DNA from: an uncultured Lachnospiraceae bacterium
GTDB taxonomy: Bacteria; Bacillota; Clostridia; Lachnospirales; Lachnospiraceae
Direction: 5' to 3'
Assembly: GCA_905209075.1 (NCBI GenBank)
Contig: CAJLRL010000002.1
Coordinates: 62,001-126,000 of the forward strand
DNA length: 64,000 nt
This document shows positions 1 to 9,431 of this stretch, piece by piece. Position 1 is the stretch's first letter; each line of letters opens with the position of its first letter. The position numbers and the translations under genes are program-made. A model generated the notes under the pieces. That model was not told the DNA's origin. It saw only the letters and a program-made list of their open reading frames with translations, and did no database searches.

Positions 1-1
1 G

Positions 2-370
2 GAGGAAATGCTTTCGGGAAGGATTAAAGCATACGATGTTGAGGATGGTGATATACCATATGGAATGAATGGTACAAATTATTTTCGTATACAAAATTAT
101 TCACCATATTCGATAAGAAATGCGGCAGATGGAGAGATCATCGGGCTTGATCTGGAAGTCATGGATAGTTTTGGAAATATTGTATCTAAACAGATAAAAC
201 TTAAGTTTGTGGATTCAAAATTTGAAGATCAGACGGCAAAATATGGAAAGATAAGATTTATAAGTGATAAATATTATGGAAAAGGAAAAGCGGGAGGTCT
301 TTTATATGACTCCCGCTGGTTAAATGATCCATCATATATTAATCTTCTGCAGAAGGCTCTGGAAGCTTAA
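2..370 (+). CDS. C-terminal end of a protein cut by the window edge, cadherin/Ig-like tail
   Basis: The reading frame is open from the first bases (GAG GAA ATG...), so the ATG at position 8 is probably internal and the gene starts upstream of the window. The visible 122 residues open with a KAYDVEDGDIPY stretch, which resembles the 'D..V.A.D.EDGD' strand motif of DUF5011-like or other Ig/cadherin-like domains of secreted proteins. No anchor motif, LPxTG or hydrophobic tail is visible at the C-terminus. Its last 32 bases overlap the 3' end of the convergent CNNM-type gene. Function is unknown; a surface or exported protein is an inference from the domain type only. Confidence 0.5.
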   Translation, partial: EEMLSGRIKAYDVEDGDIPYGMNGTNYFRIQNYSPYSIRNAADGEIIGLDLEVMDSFGNIVSKQIKLKFVDSKFEDQTAKYGKIRFISDKYYGKGKAGGLLYDSRWLNDPSYINLLQKALEA

Positions 371-1607
371 TATAGACTTTTTCTATTCTGTTTTTATCGA
401 CGGCTTCTATACGAAGAAGTACATCGTCATCAGTAATGATTATCTCGTTACGCTCAGGTAGATGATCCAGTTTTTCAAGGCAGTAACCACCGATAGTGTC
501 GTAATCATCTGATTCAAGATGAAGGTTAAGCTCGTCACTTACATCTTCAAGATTAGCAGAGCCAAGAACAAGATATTCACGATCACTCAATCTGGTAATA
601 TCATCAATTTCATCGGTATCATATTCATCACGGATTTCACCGACAATCTCTTCGATCAGATCCTCGAGTGTTATAAGACCGGCTGTTACACCATATTCAT
701 CAAGTACGATGGCAAGAGATATAGATGACTTTTTCATCTCAAGGAAAAGATCAGAGGTATTCTTGTGTTCATATGTAAAATAAGGTTCCCTCATTATATC
801 ACGAATCGAAAAATTATCTGTATTTTCGATAAGTAATAAATCTTTCATGTTGATGATACCCACAACATTATCTGTGGATTCTTCATATACAGGAAGACGA
901 GTGAACATATCCTGTTTATAGATTTTAAGCACTTCATTATAATCAGCATCAATGTGGACAAATGTCATGTCAATCCTTGGAATCATGACTTCTTTTGCCT
1001 CAGCATCGCCAAAATCGAAAACATTATGGATCATAGCCCGTTCTTCATCTTCAATCACACCTGTTTCCTGACCGACATCAACGATTGTGCGGAGCTCTTC
1101 TTCAGTCATAACGCGGTTTCCATCGCTGGCTTTGACTCCAAATAGAAAAAGAACACCGAGAGAAAGCTTGTTGATGAGGAAAATGACCGGAGTAAGAACT
1201 ATCATTAAAACATTGATTATGCCTGCTATTTTCAGTGAAATAGAATCGGCTTTTATGGTGGAGAGGGTCTTTGGTGAGACCTCTCCAAAAATAAGTATAA
1301 GGAAAGTGATTATTCCGGTTGCAATTCCTGCACCATAGTTTCCAAACATTGATATTGCAAGTGTAGTAGCTATAGATGAAGCAGAAAGATTTACTATGTT
1401 ATTTCCAATAAGTATTGCTGAAAGCATCTTCGCAGAATCTTTTGTGATTTTTAATACCATTTTTGCCTTTTTGTTGTCTGCGTCTGCGAGAGTGCGCATA
1501 TGTATCCTGTTTACAGTTGTAAGCGCTGTCTCAGCAGAAGAGAAAAAGGCTGATAATGCTAAAAGAATAAGTAAAAATATAAGTTGTGATATGTCACCCG
1601 AGTCCAA
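339..1607 (-). CDS. CNNM/CorC-family membrane protein (DUF21, CBS pair, CorC_HlyC)
   Basis: This 422-residue protein has the full domain order of the family often annotated as hemolysin or magnesium/cobalt efflux protein. An N-terminal DUF21 region (about 1-190) carries several hydrophobic helices, a CBS pair follows (about 200-325) and a CorC_HlyC transporter-associated domain ends it (about 335-415). The family is thought to transport or sense divalent cations, mainly Mg2+; substrate specificity cannot be read here. The start is a TTG at 1607, chosen because AGAGAGGTG lies 8 bases upstream and no in-frame ATG fits. The gene lies 35 bp downstream of guaB on the same strand and may be read through from it. 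Its 3' end overlaps the first gene tail-to-tail. Confidence 0.85.
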   Translation of the reverse strand: MDSGDISQLIFLLILLALSAFFSSAETALTTVNRIHMRTLADADNKKAKMVLKITKDSAKMLSAILIGNNIVNLSASSIATTLAISMFGNYGAGIATGIITFLILIFGEVSPKTLSTIKADSISLKIAGIINVLMIVLTPVIFLINKLSLGVLFLFGVKASDGNRVMTEEELRTIVDVGQETGVIEDEERAMIHNVFDFGDAEAKEVMIPRIDMTFVHIDADYNEVLKIYKQDMFTRLPVYEESTDNVVGIINMKDLLLIENTDNFSIRDIMREPYFTYEHKNTSDLFLEMKKSSISLAIVLDEYGVTAGLITLEDLIEEIVGEIRDEYDTDEIDDITRLSDREYLVLGSANLEDVSDELNLHLESDDYDTIGGYCLEKLDHLPERNEIIITDDDVLLRIEAVDKNRIEKVYIKLPEPSAED

Positions 1608-1642
1608 TAAAATGTCACCTCTCTAATATGTTATAGTTATGA

Positions 1643-3100
1643 TTAATTCATATCGCTGCTGTAGTTAGGAGCTTCTTTTGTAATATGAATGTCATGTGGA
1701 TGGCTTTCTTTAAGTGATGCTGCTGTAATCTTAACGAATTTTCCATTCTCTTTAAGTAATTCGATATTTTCGCATCCGCAGTAACCCATTCCTGAACGGA
1801 TTCCTCCGATAAGCTGGAATACAGTATCCTCAAGAGTACCTTTATATGCCACACGTCCTTCAACACCTTCAGGAACAAGCTTTTTAGCACCTTCCTGGAA
1901 ATAGCGGTCCTTACTTCCGTTTTCCATGGCTGCGATAGAGCCCATTCCACGGTAAACCTTGTATTTTCTTCCCTGATATAATTCAAATGTTCCTGGAGCT
2001 TCGTCACATCCGGCAAACATAGAACCCATCATGCAGACATTTGCTCCTGCAGCAAGTGCTTTTGTCATGTCACCTGAGTATTTGATACCACCATCAGCGA
2101 TAACAGGTATGCCATATTCTTTAGCGACTGCATAACAATCCATGATAGCAGATACCTGAGGAACACCGATACCGGCAACAACACGTGTAGTACAGATAGA
2201 TCCAGGTCCGATACCAACCTTGACAGCATCAGCTCCTGCTTCGATAAGGGCTTTTGCGGCAGCACCTGTTGCAATGTTTCCAGCGATCACCTGAAGATCC
2301 GGATATTTTGTTTTGATCTTTTTAACAGCCTCAAGGATATTTTTTGAATGTCCGTGAGCAGAATCAACTACTATGACATCGACATGTGCGTTTACTAATG
2401 CATCGACACGCTCCATCATGTTTCCTGTGATACCTACACCGGCACCGCAGAGAAGTCTTCCCTGGTCGTCTTTTGCAGAAAGAGGGTATTTGATCTGCTT
2501 TTCAATATCTTTTATAGTGATAAGACCTTTTAAATTATTGTCTTTGTCAACGATCGGAAGTTTTTCTTTTCTTGCTTTTGCAAGAATTTTTTTAGCTTCA
2601 TCTAAAGTAATACCTTCTGGTGCTGTTATAAGGTTTTCAGAAGTCATTGATTCAGAAATCTTTTTAGAGAAATCTGTTTCAAATTTCAGGTCACGATTTG
2701 TAATGATTCCGACAAGTTTTCCGTTTTCAGTGATAGGAACACCTGAAATCTTGAATTTTGCCATCAGATCATCAGCATCCTGTAATGTATGCTCTGGAGA
2801 AAGATAGAAGGGATCAGTAATTACGCCGTTTTCAGAACGTTTTACCTTATCTACTTCATCAGCCTGTGCTTCTATGGACATATTTTTATGGATAATTCCG
2901 ATACCACCCTGTCTGGCCATTGCGATAGCCATTTTAGATTCTGTGACTGTATCCATTGCTGCACTCATCATAGGAATGTTAAGCACGATTTTCTTAGTAA
3001 GATGAGTCCTGAGATCAATCATGTTTGGTGTGACTTCAGAATACTGTGGAACTAAGAGAACATCATCAAATGTAATTCCTTCGCCGATAATAGTACCCAT
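1643..3100 (-). CDS. guaB: IMP dehydrogenase
   Basis: This enzyme oxidises IMP to XMP with NAD+, the committed step of guanine nucleotide synthesis, in the cytosol. The 485-residue length is standard. The catalytic loop GPGSICTTR with its active cysteine is present, as is the phosphate-binding GGIRSGMGYCG segment near the C-terminus. A Bateman module of two CBS domains is inserted at about residues 95-205. The ATG at 3100 has GAGG about 10 bases upstream. It is transcribed divergently from hisA across a 369-bp gap. No purine riboswitch is recognisable upstream on the minus strand. Confidence 0.96.
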   Translation of the reverse strand: MGTIIGEGITFDDVLLVPQYSEVTPNMIDLRTHLTKKIVLNIPMMSAAMDTVTESKMAIAMARQGGIGIIHKNMSIEAQADEVDKVKRSENGVITDPFYLSPEHTLQDADDLMAKFKISGVPITENGKLVGIITNRDLKFETDFSKKISESMTSENLITAPEGITLDEAKKILAKARKEKLPIVDKDNNLKGLITIKDIEKQIKYPLSAKDDQGRLLCGAGVGITGNMMERVDALVNAHVDVIVVDSAHGHSKNILEAVKKIKTKYPDLQVIAGNIATGAAAKALIEAGADAVKVGIGPGSICTTRVVAGIGVPQVSAIMDCYAVAKEYGIPVIADGGIKYSGDMTKALAAGANVCMMGSMFAGCDEAPGTFELYQGRKYKVYRGMGSIAAMENGSKDRYFQEGAKKLVPEGVEGRVAYKGTLEDTVFQLIGGIRSGMGYCGCENIELLKENGKFVKITAASLKESHPHDIHITKEAPNYSSDMN

Positions 3101-3285
3101 TTTGTTTTTTCCTCGCTTTCTTGTATGTGATAGTTATTAAAAATTATATATGCCGCCTGTAAAAGAGACGGTTTCTATTAAAGTAATTTTAATGATGATA
3201 GCAAATTAAAATGTACATGTCAAGGAGATATAAGCCACATTGTAAAATATTATACAATATATAAGCAAAAGTAATAAAATGTCTT

Positions 3286-3314
3286 TTGCATTGAAGCTGT
3301 ATTTATGGTATCTT
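3286..3314 (+). promoter_or_regulatory. Candidate sigma-70-type promoter for the hisA-glnA unit
   Basis: TTGCAT, a 17-base spacer and TATCTT lie in the divergent guaB-hisA gap (3101-3469). The match to consensus is moderate. It sits about 70 bases upstream of the terminator-like hairpin in the hisA leader, so transcripts from it would have to pass that hairpin. The rest of the gap is AT-rich and shows no other clear site. Confidence 0.35.
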
Positions 3315-3381
3315 AATTATGTAATAAATATGTTTTTTATTGTTTATTTATTTAAGTATATATTTTTATTTAATGTAATGA

Positions 3382-3419
3382 CAAAGGGGTCCATTATATA
3401 GGATTCTTTTGCCTTTTTT
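3382..3419 (+). terminator. Terminator-like attenuator in the hisA-glnA-ANTAR leader
   Basis: CAAAGGGGTCC pairs with GGATTCTTTTG over 11 bp (including G-T pairs) around an 8-base loop, followed directly by CC and a run of six T. It ends about 50 bases before the hisA start codon, so it reads as an intrinsic terminator inside the leader of the operon. Because the operon encodes an ANTAR antiterminator, an attenuation role is a natural inference. I did not find a clear pair of hexaloop hairpins, the usual ANTAR target. Confidence 0.55.
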
Positions 3420-3469
3420 CTATACAGAAAGATTACACAAAGAGATTTTATGGTATGTAGGAGAATGTT

Positions 3470-4255
3470 ATGGAATTTCGACCATGTATTGACATCCACA
3501 ATGGAAGTGTCAAACAGATCGTCGGCGGTTCGCTTAAGGATAAAGCGGACTATGCCACGGAAAATTTTGTATCCCAGCAGGACGCAGCATTTTATGCCAG
3601 ACTTTATAAAGATTCCGGTATAAAGGGCGGACATATAATCCTGCTCAATCCATCTACGAGTGAGTTCTATGAAAAGACAAAGGCACAGGCAATAAGTGCA
3701 CTTGGGACATATAGGAATGGGCTTCAGGTGGGGGGAGGCATAACCCCTGATAATGCACAGGAATTTATAGATGCCGGTGCACAGGCAGTCATAGTAACAT
3801 CATATGTGTTTAAAGATGGAAAAATCAATTATGATAATCTAAAAAAAATATATAATGCCGTTGGCAGAGAACACCTTGTTCTGGATCTTTCATGCCGCAA
3901 AAAAGATGGAAAATATTATATAGTTACTGACAGATGGCAGAAATTTACGGATGAGATCGTAAATGAGAAGATGCTGGATAATCTCTTGGAATATTGCACG
4001 GAATTTCTTATCCATGCGGTTGATGTGGAAGGAAAGGCCAATGGAATAGAAGATGAGCTTGTCTCCATTCTCGGGAACTGGGGGAAGATCCCGATAACAT
4101 ATGCCGGGGGTGTGAGCAGCTTTGAGGACTTAATAAAGATAAGAGAGCTTGGCAAAAATAAACTGAATGTAACGATCGGAAGTGCGCTTGATATTTTCGG
4201 AGGCAGCATGGATTATAATAAGGTAATAGAATTTTGTGAAGGAGAATCAAAATGA
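3470..4255 (+). CDS. hisA: Phosphoribosylformimino-AICAR-ribotide isomerase, eukaryotic type
   Basis: This histidine pathway enzyme performs the Amadori rearrangement of ProFAR to PRFAR. The 261-residue TIM-barrel protein begins with the FRPCIDIHNGSVKQIVGG signature and contains LQVGGGIT and TYAGGVSS. These are typical of the eukaryotic HIS6-type subfamily (the TIGR02129 group) rather than the usual bacterial HisA. The start follows a good GGAG. The stop overlaps the glnA start by four bases (ATGA), so the two are translationally coupled. No other his gene is in the window, so it is split from the rest of the pathway; coupling to glnA fits the glutamine demand of the next histidine step. Confidence 0.85.
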   Translation: MEFRPCIDIHNGSVKQIVGGSLKDKADYATENFVSQQDAAFYARLYKDSGIKGGHIILLNPSTSEFYEKTKAQAISALGTYRNGLQVGGGITPDNAQEFIDAGAQAVIVTSYVFKDGKINYDNLKKIYNAVGREHLVLDLSCRKKDGKYYIVTDRWQKFTDEIVNEKMLDNLLEYCTEFLIHAVDVEGKANGIEDELVSILGNWGKIPITYAGGVSSFEDLIKIRELGKNKLNVTIGSALDIFGGSMDYNKVIEFCEGESK

Positions 4256-5583
4256 GCAAGTATACAAAGCAGGACATAATAAGGATTGTAGAGGAAGAGG
4301 ATATCGAATTTATAAGACTACAGTTTACAGATATATTTGGTACATTAAAGAATGTTGCTATCACAGCAGGACAGCTGGAAAAAGCATTAGATAACAGATG
4401 TATGTTTGACGGATCATCTATAGAGGGATTTGTCAGAATAGAAGAATCTGATATGTATCTGTATCCGGATCTTGATACATTTATGATCTTTCCGTGGAGA
4501 CCACAGCAGGGAAAGGTTGCAAGGATCATATGTGATGTGTACAGGGCAGACGGGACACCTTTTGAGGGAGATCCGAGATATGTCTTAAAGAAACAGATAG
4601 ATGCAGCAAAAGAAATGGGCTATATATTTAATGTAGGTCCGGAATGTGAATTTTTCCTTTTTCATCTTGATGACAATGGACAGCCGACTACGATAACACA
4701 TGAAAGGGCAGGATATTTCGACCTTGGTCCTAACGATCTTGGGGAAAATGCCAGAAGAGATATGGTCCTTACGCTTGAGGATATGGATTATGAGATTGAG
4801 GCATCACATCATGAAGTCGCACCGGCACAGCATGAGATCGACTTCAAATATGAAGAGGCGATGCACACTGCGGACAATATAATGACGTTTAAGCTTGCAG
4901 TAAAAACAATCGCAAAAAGACATGGATTGTTTGCAAGCTTTATGCCAAAACCAAAGCATGGGGTAAGTGGTTCAGGAATGCATATAAATATGTCTCTTAG
5001 TAAAGATGGAAAGAACATATTCGAAAATAAAGATGATGAGCTTGGACTTAGCAAAGAGGCATATTATTTCATCGGCGGCATAATGAAGCATATGAAAGGA
5101 ATGACGGTAATAACTAATCCTATAGTAAATTCCTACAAACGTTTTGTGCCGGGATATGAAGCACCTATTTATATTACATGGTCTGCGACAAACAGAAGTC
5201 CGCTTATAAGGATCCCTGCAAGCCGTGGGGACGGAAAAAGGGTAGAACTAAGAAATCCGGATCCGTCGGCGAATCCATATCTTGTTCTTGCATTATGTCT
5301 TGCAGCAGGACTTGATGGAATAAAAAATAAAATTGAGCCTGATGCTGAGCTCCGTGAGAATGTATTTGAACTTACAGATGAAGATAAAGAAAGGCTTAAA
5401 ATAGAATCACTTCCGGCTGATCTTCATGAGGCAGTTGAGGAGCTAAAGAAGGACGAATTTATACAGAGTGTGCTAGGAAGCCATATATCCGGCAAATATA
5501 TAGAAGCAAAGGAAGCTGAATGGAACGAATACAGAACCCAGATCTCAGACTGGGAGATAGAAGAGTATCTTTATAAATTTTAA
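4252..5583 (+). CDS. glnA: Glutamine synthetase, type I (alpha)
   Basis: It makes glutamine from glutamate, ammonia and ATP in the cytosol. The 443-residue length matches the GSI-alpha group of Gram-positives. Visible signatures are DGSSIEGF near the N-terminus, HHEVAPAQHEIDF around the metal site, and the ATP-binding segment with NRSPLIRIPASRGDGKRVE. The adenylylation-tyrosine region of the beta type is not evident, as expected. It overlaps hisA by four bases and is followed 16 bases later by an ANTAR-domain regulator, an arrangement known in clostridia in which the ANTAR protein adjusts glnA expression to nitrogen supply. Confidence 0.96.
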   Translation: MSKYTKQDIIRIVEEEDIEFIRLQFTDIFGTLKNVAITAGQLEKALDNRCMFDGSSIEGFVRIEESDMYLYPDLDTFMIFPWRPQQGKVARIICDVYRADGTPFEGDPRYVLKKQIDAAKEMGYIFNVGPECEFFLFHLDDNGQPTTITHERAGYFDLGPNDLGENARRDMVLTLEDMDYEIEASHHEVAPAQHEIDFKYEEAMHTADNIMTFKLAVKTIAKRHGLFASFMPKPKHGVSGSGMHINMSLSKDGKNIFENKDDELGLSKEAYYFIGGIMKHMKGMTVITNPIVNSYKRFVPGYEAPIYITWSATNRSPLIRIPASRGDGKRVELRNPDPSANPYLVLALCLAAGLDGIKNKIEPDAELRENVFELTDEDKERLKIESLPADLHEAVEELKKDEFIQSVLGSHISGKYIEAKEAEWNEYRTQISDWEIEEYLYKF

Positions 5584-5599
5584 AAGGACGTAGCATACT

Positions 5600-6151
5600 G
5601 TGAATAATATTGTAGTGGCATTTCCCAAAGCAGAAATTGCAAAATCGATAAAAAGAATATTAGCGCAGAGCGGTTATTCAGTGTCAGCTGTTACGAGTAC
5701 CGGTGCTTCCACTTTGACGTGTATGCAGGGGCTTGATTCCGGAATAGTAATATGCGGTTACAGATTTTCGGATATGATGTACAGCGAAATTTATGAGTAT
5801 ATGCCTAAAGAGTTTCAGATGCTTCTTATCGCGTCAGCAGCAGGAATAATGGAAAAAGATGTAGATAATCTGATTTCCCTATCGATGCCGCTTAAGGTTC
5901 ATGAGCTTTTGCAGACACTTGAGATGATGGACTACAGCATAACAAGACGGCGGAAAAAAATGCGTCAGAGGCCAAAAGCCAGATCAGATCAGGATCGTGA
6001 GATGATAGAGCAGGCAAAGGCAGTACTCATGGAACGAAACAGTTTTTCTGAGGATGAGGCTCACAGATACATACAAAAAAGAAGTATGGACAATGGAACC
6101 GGTCTTGTTGAGACTGCGCAGATGATACTCAGTCTTATGACGGAGGTATAA
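5600..6151 (+). CDS. ANTAR-domain response regulator (NitR-like RNA-binding antiterminator)
   Basis: The 183-residue protein has a receiver-like N-terminal half (about 1-115) and a C-terminal ANTAR domain (about 125-180; REMIEQAKAVLMERNSFSED is characteristic). ANTAR proteins bind paired hexaloop hairpins in nascent RNA and prevent termination. The receiver looks degenerate; I do not see a clear acidic pocket with a phospho-Asp. The start is GTG at 5600, with AAAAGGAC about 10 bases upstream; no ATG fits. The gene closes the hisA-glnA unit, and clostridial glnA genes are often followed by such a regulator. The attenuator at 3382-3419 is a plausible own target. Confidence 0.85.
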   Translation: MNNIVVAFPKAEIAKSIKRILAQSGYSVSAVTSTGASTLTCMQGLDSGIVICGYRFSDMMYSEIYEYMPKEFQMLLIASAAGIMEKDVDNLISLSMPLKVHELLQTLEMMDYSITRRRKKMRQRPKARSDQDREMIEQAKAVLMERNSFSEDEAHRYIQKRSMDNGTGLVETAQMILSLMTEV

Positions 6152-6169
6152 CAGATATGTTTTTTATAG

Positions 6170-6202
6170 TTTACCTTTACACTATAATAGTAAAGTGGTA
6201 AA
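6170..6202 (+). terminator. AT-rich hairpin after the ANTAR gene
   Basis: TTTACCTTTAC pairs with GTAAA-GT-GGTAAA (11 bp with a two-base bulge) around the loop ACTATAATA. It lies between the ANTAR stop and the dapL start. The downstream T run is poor (TTTTAAG), so it is either a weak terminator or a structured leader of dapL. Confidence 0.4.
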
Positions 6203-6290
6203 TTTTAAGACATAAAGATTGATAAAAGCATAAGTATTGATCATAACATCAGAAATGATGTTTAATATAGCAATGAAAAGGAGAAAATAA

Positions 6291-7505
6291 ATGTTTCAGA
6301 TTAATGATAACTATCAGAAATTACCTGGAAGCTACCTGTTTAGTACAATAGGTAAAAAGGTTGCAGCATATCAGGAGGCAAATCCTGATAAGGAGATAAT
6401 CCGTCTTGGAATCGGTGATGTGACACAGCCTCTTGCACCTGCAATAATCGAGGCTCTTCATAAGGCAGTAGATGAGATGGGGAAAGCAGAGACTTTCCAT
6501 GGCTATGCACCGGATCTTGGATATGAGTTTTTAAGAAGTGCAATTTCAAAAAATGATTATCAGGCAAGAGGATGTGATATAGCAGCGGATGAGATTTTCA
6601 TATCAGATGGAGCGAAGAGTGATTCAGCGAATATCCAGGAGCTTTTTGGAGCAAAAAGCCGTATAGCTGTTACAGATCCGGTATACCCTGTATATGTGGA
6701 TTCAAATGTCATGGCAGGAAGAACCGGTACATATGACAGTAAAACAGAGACATGGAGTGACGTGATCTATATGCCATCCACAGCAGAGAACGGATTTGTA
6801 CCTGAGCTTCCAAAAGAAGTGCCGGATATGATTTATCTTTGCCTTCCAAACAACCCTACAGGTACTACACTTACAAAGGATCAGCTTCAGGTATGGGTTG
6901 ATTATGCAAATAAAAATGGTTCTGTTATAATTTTTGATGCAGCCTATGAGGCATATATCAGCGAAAGTGATGTACCACATTCTATCTATGAATGTGATGG
7001 AGCAAAAACTTGTGCTATCGAGCTTAGAAGTTTTTCAAAGAATGCAGGATTTACTGGTGTGCGTCTTGGATTTACGGTAGTTCCAAAGGAACTTAAATGC
7101 GCAGATGTATCACTTCATTCTATGTGGGCACGCCGCCACGGAACGAAATTCAATGGTGCTCCTTATATCGTACAGCGCGCAGGAGAGGCTGTTTATTCAG
7201 ATGCTGGAAAAGCGCAGCTTAAAGACCAGGTTGCTTACTATATGAACAATGCAAAGACAATAAAGAGCGGCCTTGCAGATGCTGGATTTACAGTGTACGG
7301 AGGAGTAAATGCACCGTATATCTGGCTTAAGACACCGGATAAGATGACATCATGGGAATTCTTTGATTATCTTCTTGAAAATGCAAATGTGGTAGGAACA
7401 CCAGGATCAGGATTTGGACCAAGCGGTGAAGGATACTTCAGACTTACAGCATTCGGAAACTACGAAAATACAGTAAAGGCTCTTGAGAGGATCAAAGCTT
7501 TATAA
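6291..7505 (+). CDS. dapL: LL-diaminopimelate aminotransferase
   Basis: It converts tetrahydrodipicolinate directly to LL-diaminopimelate with glutamate as amino donor, the one-step branch of lysine and peptidoglycan precursor synthesis. The 404-residue fold-type I PLP enzyme shows LCLPNNPTGT, IIFDAAYEAYI (cofactor-ring Asp and Tyr) and SFSKNAGFTGVRLGF with the Schiff-base lysine. The N-terminal NDNYQKLPGSYLFSTIGKK segment is typical of DapL rather than other aminotransferases. GGAG precedes the ATG. It pairs functionally with dapA and dapB further along in this window. Confidence 0.94.
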   Translation: MFQINDNYQKLPGSYLFSTIGKKVAAYQEANPDKEIIRLGIGDVTQPLAPAIIEALHKAVDEMGKAETFHGYAPDLGYEFLRSAISKNDYQARGCDIAADEIFISDGAKSDSANIQELFGAKSRIAVTDPVYPVYVDSNVMAGRTGTYDSKTETWSDVIYMPSTAENGFVPELPKEVPDMIYLCLPNNPTGTTLTKDQLQVWVDYANKNGSVIIFDAAYEAYISESDVPHSIYECDGAKTCAIELRSFSKNAGFTGVRLGFTVVPKELKCADVSLHSMWARRHGTKFNGAPYIVQRAGEAVYSDAGKAQLKDQVAYYMNNAKTIKSGLADAGFTVYGGVNAPYIWLKTPDKMTSWEFFDYLLENANVVGTPGSGFGPSGEGYFRLTAFGNYENTVKALERIKAL

Positions 7506-7521
7506 ATAAGGATATAAAATA

Positions 7522-7565
7522 AAGCGCCGGTTTTGAACATCAGATGATGGTCAAAACCGGCGCTT
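7522..7565 (+). terminator. Bidirectional terminator between dapL and typA
   Basis: AAGCGCCGGTTTTGA pairs perfectly with TCAAAACCGGCGCTT, with an inner CATC/GATG stem. It is followed by GTTGTTT on the plus strand and TTTATTTTAT on the minus strand, so it can end both convergent genes. Confidence 0.92.
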
Positions 7566-7595
7566 GTTGTTTAAAATAGTAAAGATTCTGAACTG

Positions 7596-9431
7596 TTATG
7601 AGTTCTTTTTGAATCCGGCTCTCTTACGAAGCGTAGGATCGAGTATTTTCTTTCTGATACGCAGGCTTTCAGGTGTTACTTCAAGAAGCTCGTCTGTATC
7701 AATGAAATCTATCGCCTGCTCAAGGCTTAAGATTTTTGGTGGAACAAGTGTAAGCGCATCATCAGCAGATGAAGAACGTGTATTTGTAAGATGCTTTTTC
7801 TTACATACGTTAAGCTCGATATCCTCTGCTTTTGCACACTGTCCGATAACCATTCCTGAGTAAACTTTTTCACCAGGTCCAATGAAAAGTGTTCCTCTTT
7901 CCTGAGCTGAGAAAAGTCCGTAAGCCACAGACTCACCAGTCTCGAATGCGATAAGGGAACCTGTTGCACGATATGCGATATCTCCCTTATATGGTTCGTA
8001 ACCGTCGAATATCGTATTTAAAATTCCATTACCCTTTGTATCTGTCATGAACTCTCCGCGGTATCCGATAAGTCCACGCGAAGGGATATGGAATTCAAGC
8101 CTTGTATATCCTCCGGCGATAGAGCCCATATTTCTAAGCTCACCTTTACGCTGCTGGAGTTTAGAGATGACTGCTCCGGTAAATTCATCAGGAACATCAA
8201 TGTAAGCAAGCTCCATTGGCTCAAGCTTTTTGCCATTTTCATCATATTTGTATAAAACTTCTGCTTTACTTACTGCAAATTCATATCCTTCACGGCGCAT
8301 ATTCTCGATAAGAACTGATAAATGAAGCTCTCCACGTCCTGATACTTTGTATGAATCAGCAGATTCTGTTTCCTCAACACGGAGTGATACATCAGTGTTA
8401 AGCTCCCTGAAAAGTCTGTCACGAATGTGACGGCTTGTTACATATTTTCCTTCCTGACCGGCAAGAGGGCTGTCATTTACTATAAAGTTCATAGAGATTG
8501 TAGGCTCTGAGATCTTCTGGAAAGGAATTGATTCAGGATTTTCCGGTGAGCAGATAGTATCTCCGATATGGATATCTGCAATACCTGAGATCGCTACGAT
8601 GGAACCGAATTTTGCTTCGGTAACATCAACTTTATCAAGACCATCGAATTCATAAAGCTTGCTGATCCTTACCTTCTGGAGCTTATCAGGATCATGATGG
8701 TTTACAACAACAGCCTCCTGATTGACTTTAAGTGATCCATTGTCGATCTTTCCGATACCGATACGTCCAACGTACTCGTTGTAATCAATAGTGCTGATAA
8801 GTACCTGTGTACTTGCATCAGGATCTCCTGTAGGAGCCGGGATATAGTTTACGATAGTCTCAAAGAGAGGAGTCATATCTTTTCTCTCGTCATCAAGGTT
8901 TTTCATGGCATATCCTTCTCTTGCAGATGCAAAAACGAATGGACAGTCAAGCTGCTCCTCAGAAGCGTCGAGATCCATAAAGAGCTCTAATACTTCATCT
9001 ATAACCTCGTTTGGTCTTGCTTCCGGACGGTCAATCTTGTTGACACATACTATTATAGGAAGATTAAGTGATAATGCTTTCATAACTACGAATTTTGTCT
9101 GAGGCATAACACCCTCGAAAGCATCTACTACAAGTACAACACCATTTACCATCTTCAGAACACGTTCAACTTCTCCACCGAAGTCAGCATGTCCGGGAGT
9201 ATCAATAATGTTGATCTTGATATCTTTGTATTGGATAGCTGTATTTTTTGAGAGGATTGTGATACCTCTTTCACGCTCAATATCGTTTGAGTCCATTACA
9301 CGTTCCTGAACCTCCTGGTTCTCACGGAACACACCACTTTGCTTTAAAAGTTCATCTACTAATGTAGTTTTACCATGATCAACGTGGGCAATAATTGCAA
9401 TATTACGAATATCGTCTCTGGTTGTTTTCAT
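7596..9431 (-). CDS. typA: Translational GTPase TypA/BipA
   Basis: This ribosome-associated GTPase of the EF-G superfamily acts in ribosome assembly and stress adaptation. The G domain carries AHVDHGKTT (P-loop), RGITI (switch), DTPGHADFGG and NKID. The C-terminal half has the BipA hallmarks SRGLIGYRGEF and GTRSSSADD-like segments. I place the start at the ATG at 9431 (MKTTRDDIRN), giving 611 residues as usual for the family, with GGAAGG upstream. The longer open frame toward 9620 lacks a ribosome site and adds a basic, non-conserved extension. Confidence 0.95.
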   Translation of the reverse strand: MKTTRDDIRNIAIIAHVDHGKTTLVDELLKQSGVFRENQEVQERVMDSNDIERERGITILSKNTAIQYKDIKINIIDTPGHADFGGEVERVLKMVNGVVLVVDAFEGVMPQTKFVVMKALSLNLPIIVCVNKIDRPEARPNEVIDEVLELFMDLDASEEQLDCPFVFASAREGYAMKNLDDERKDMTPLFETIVNYIPAPTGDPDASTQVLISTIDYNEYVGRIGIGKIDNGSLKVNQEAVVVNHHDPDKLQKVRISKLYEFDGLDKVDVTEAKFGSIVAISGIADIHIGDTICSPENPESIPFQKISEPTISMNFIVNDSPLAGQEGKYVTSRHIRDRLFRELNTDVSLRVEETESADSYKVSGRGELHLSVLIENMRREGYEFAVSKAEVLYKYDENGKKLEPMELAYIDVPDEFTGAVISKLQQRKGELRNMGSIAGGYTRLEFHIPSRGLIGYRGEFMTDTKGNGILNTIFDGYEPYKGDIAYRATGSLIAFETGESVAYGLFSAQERGTLFIGPGEKVYSGMVIGQCAKAEDIELNVCKKKHLTNTRSSSADDALTLVPPKILSLEQAIDFIDTDELLEVTPESLRIRKKILDPTLRKRAGFKKNS

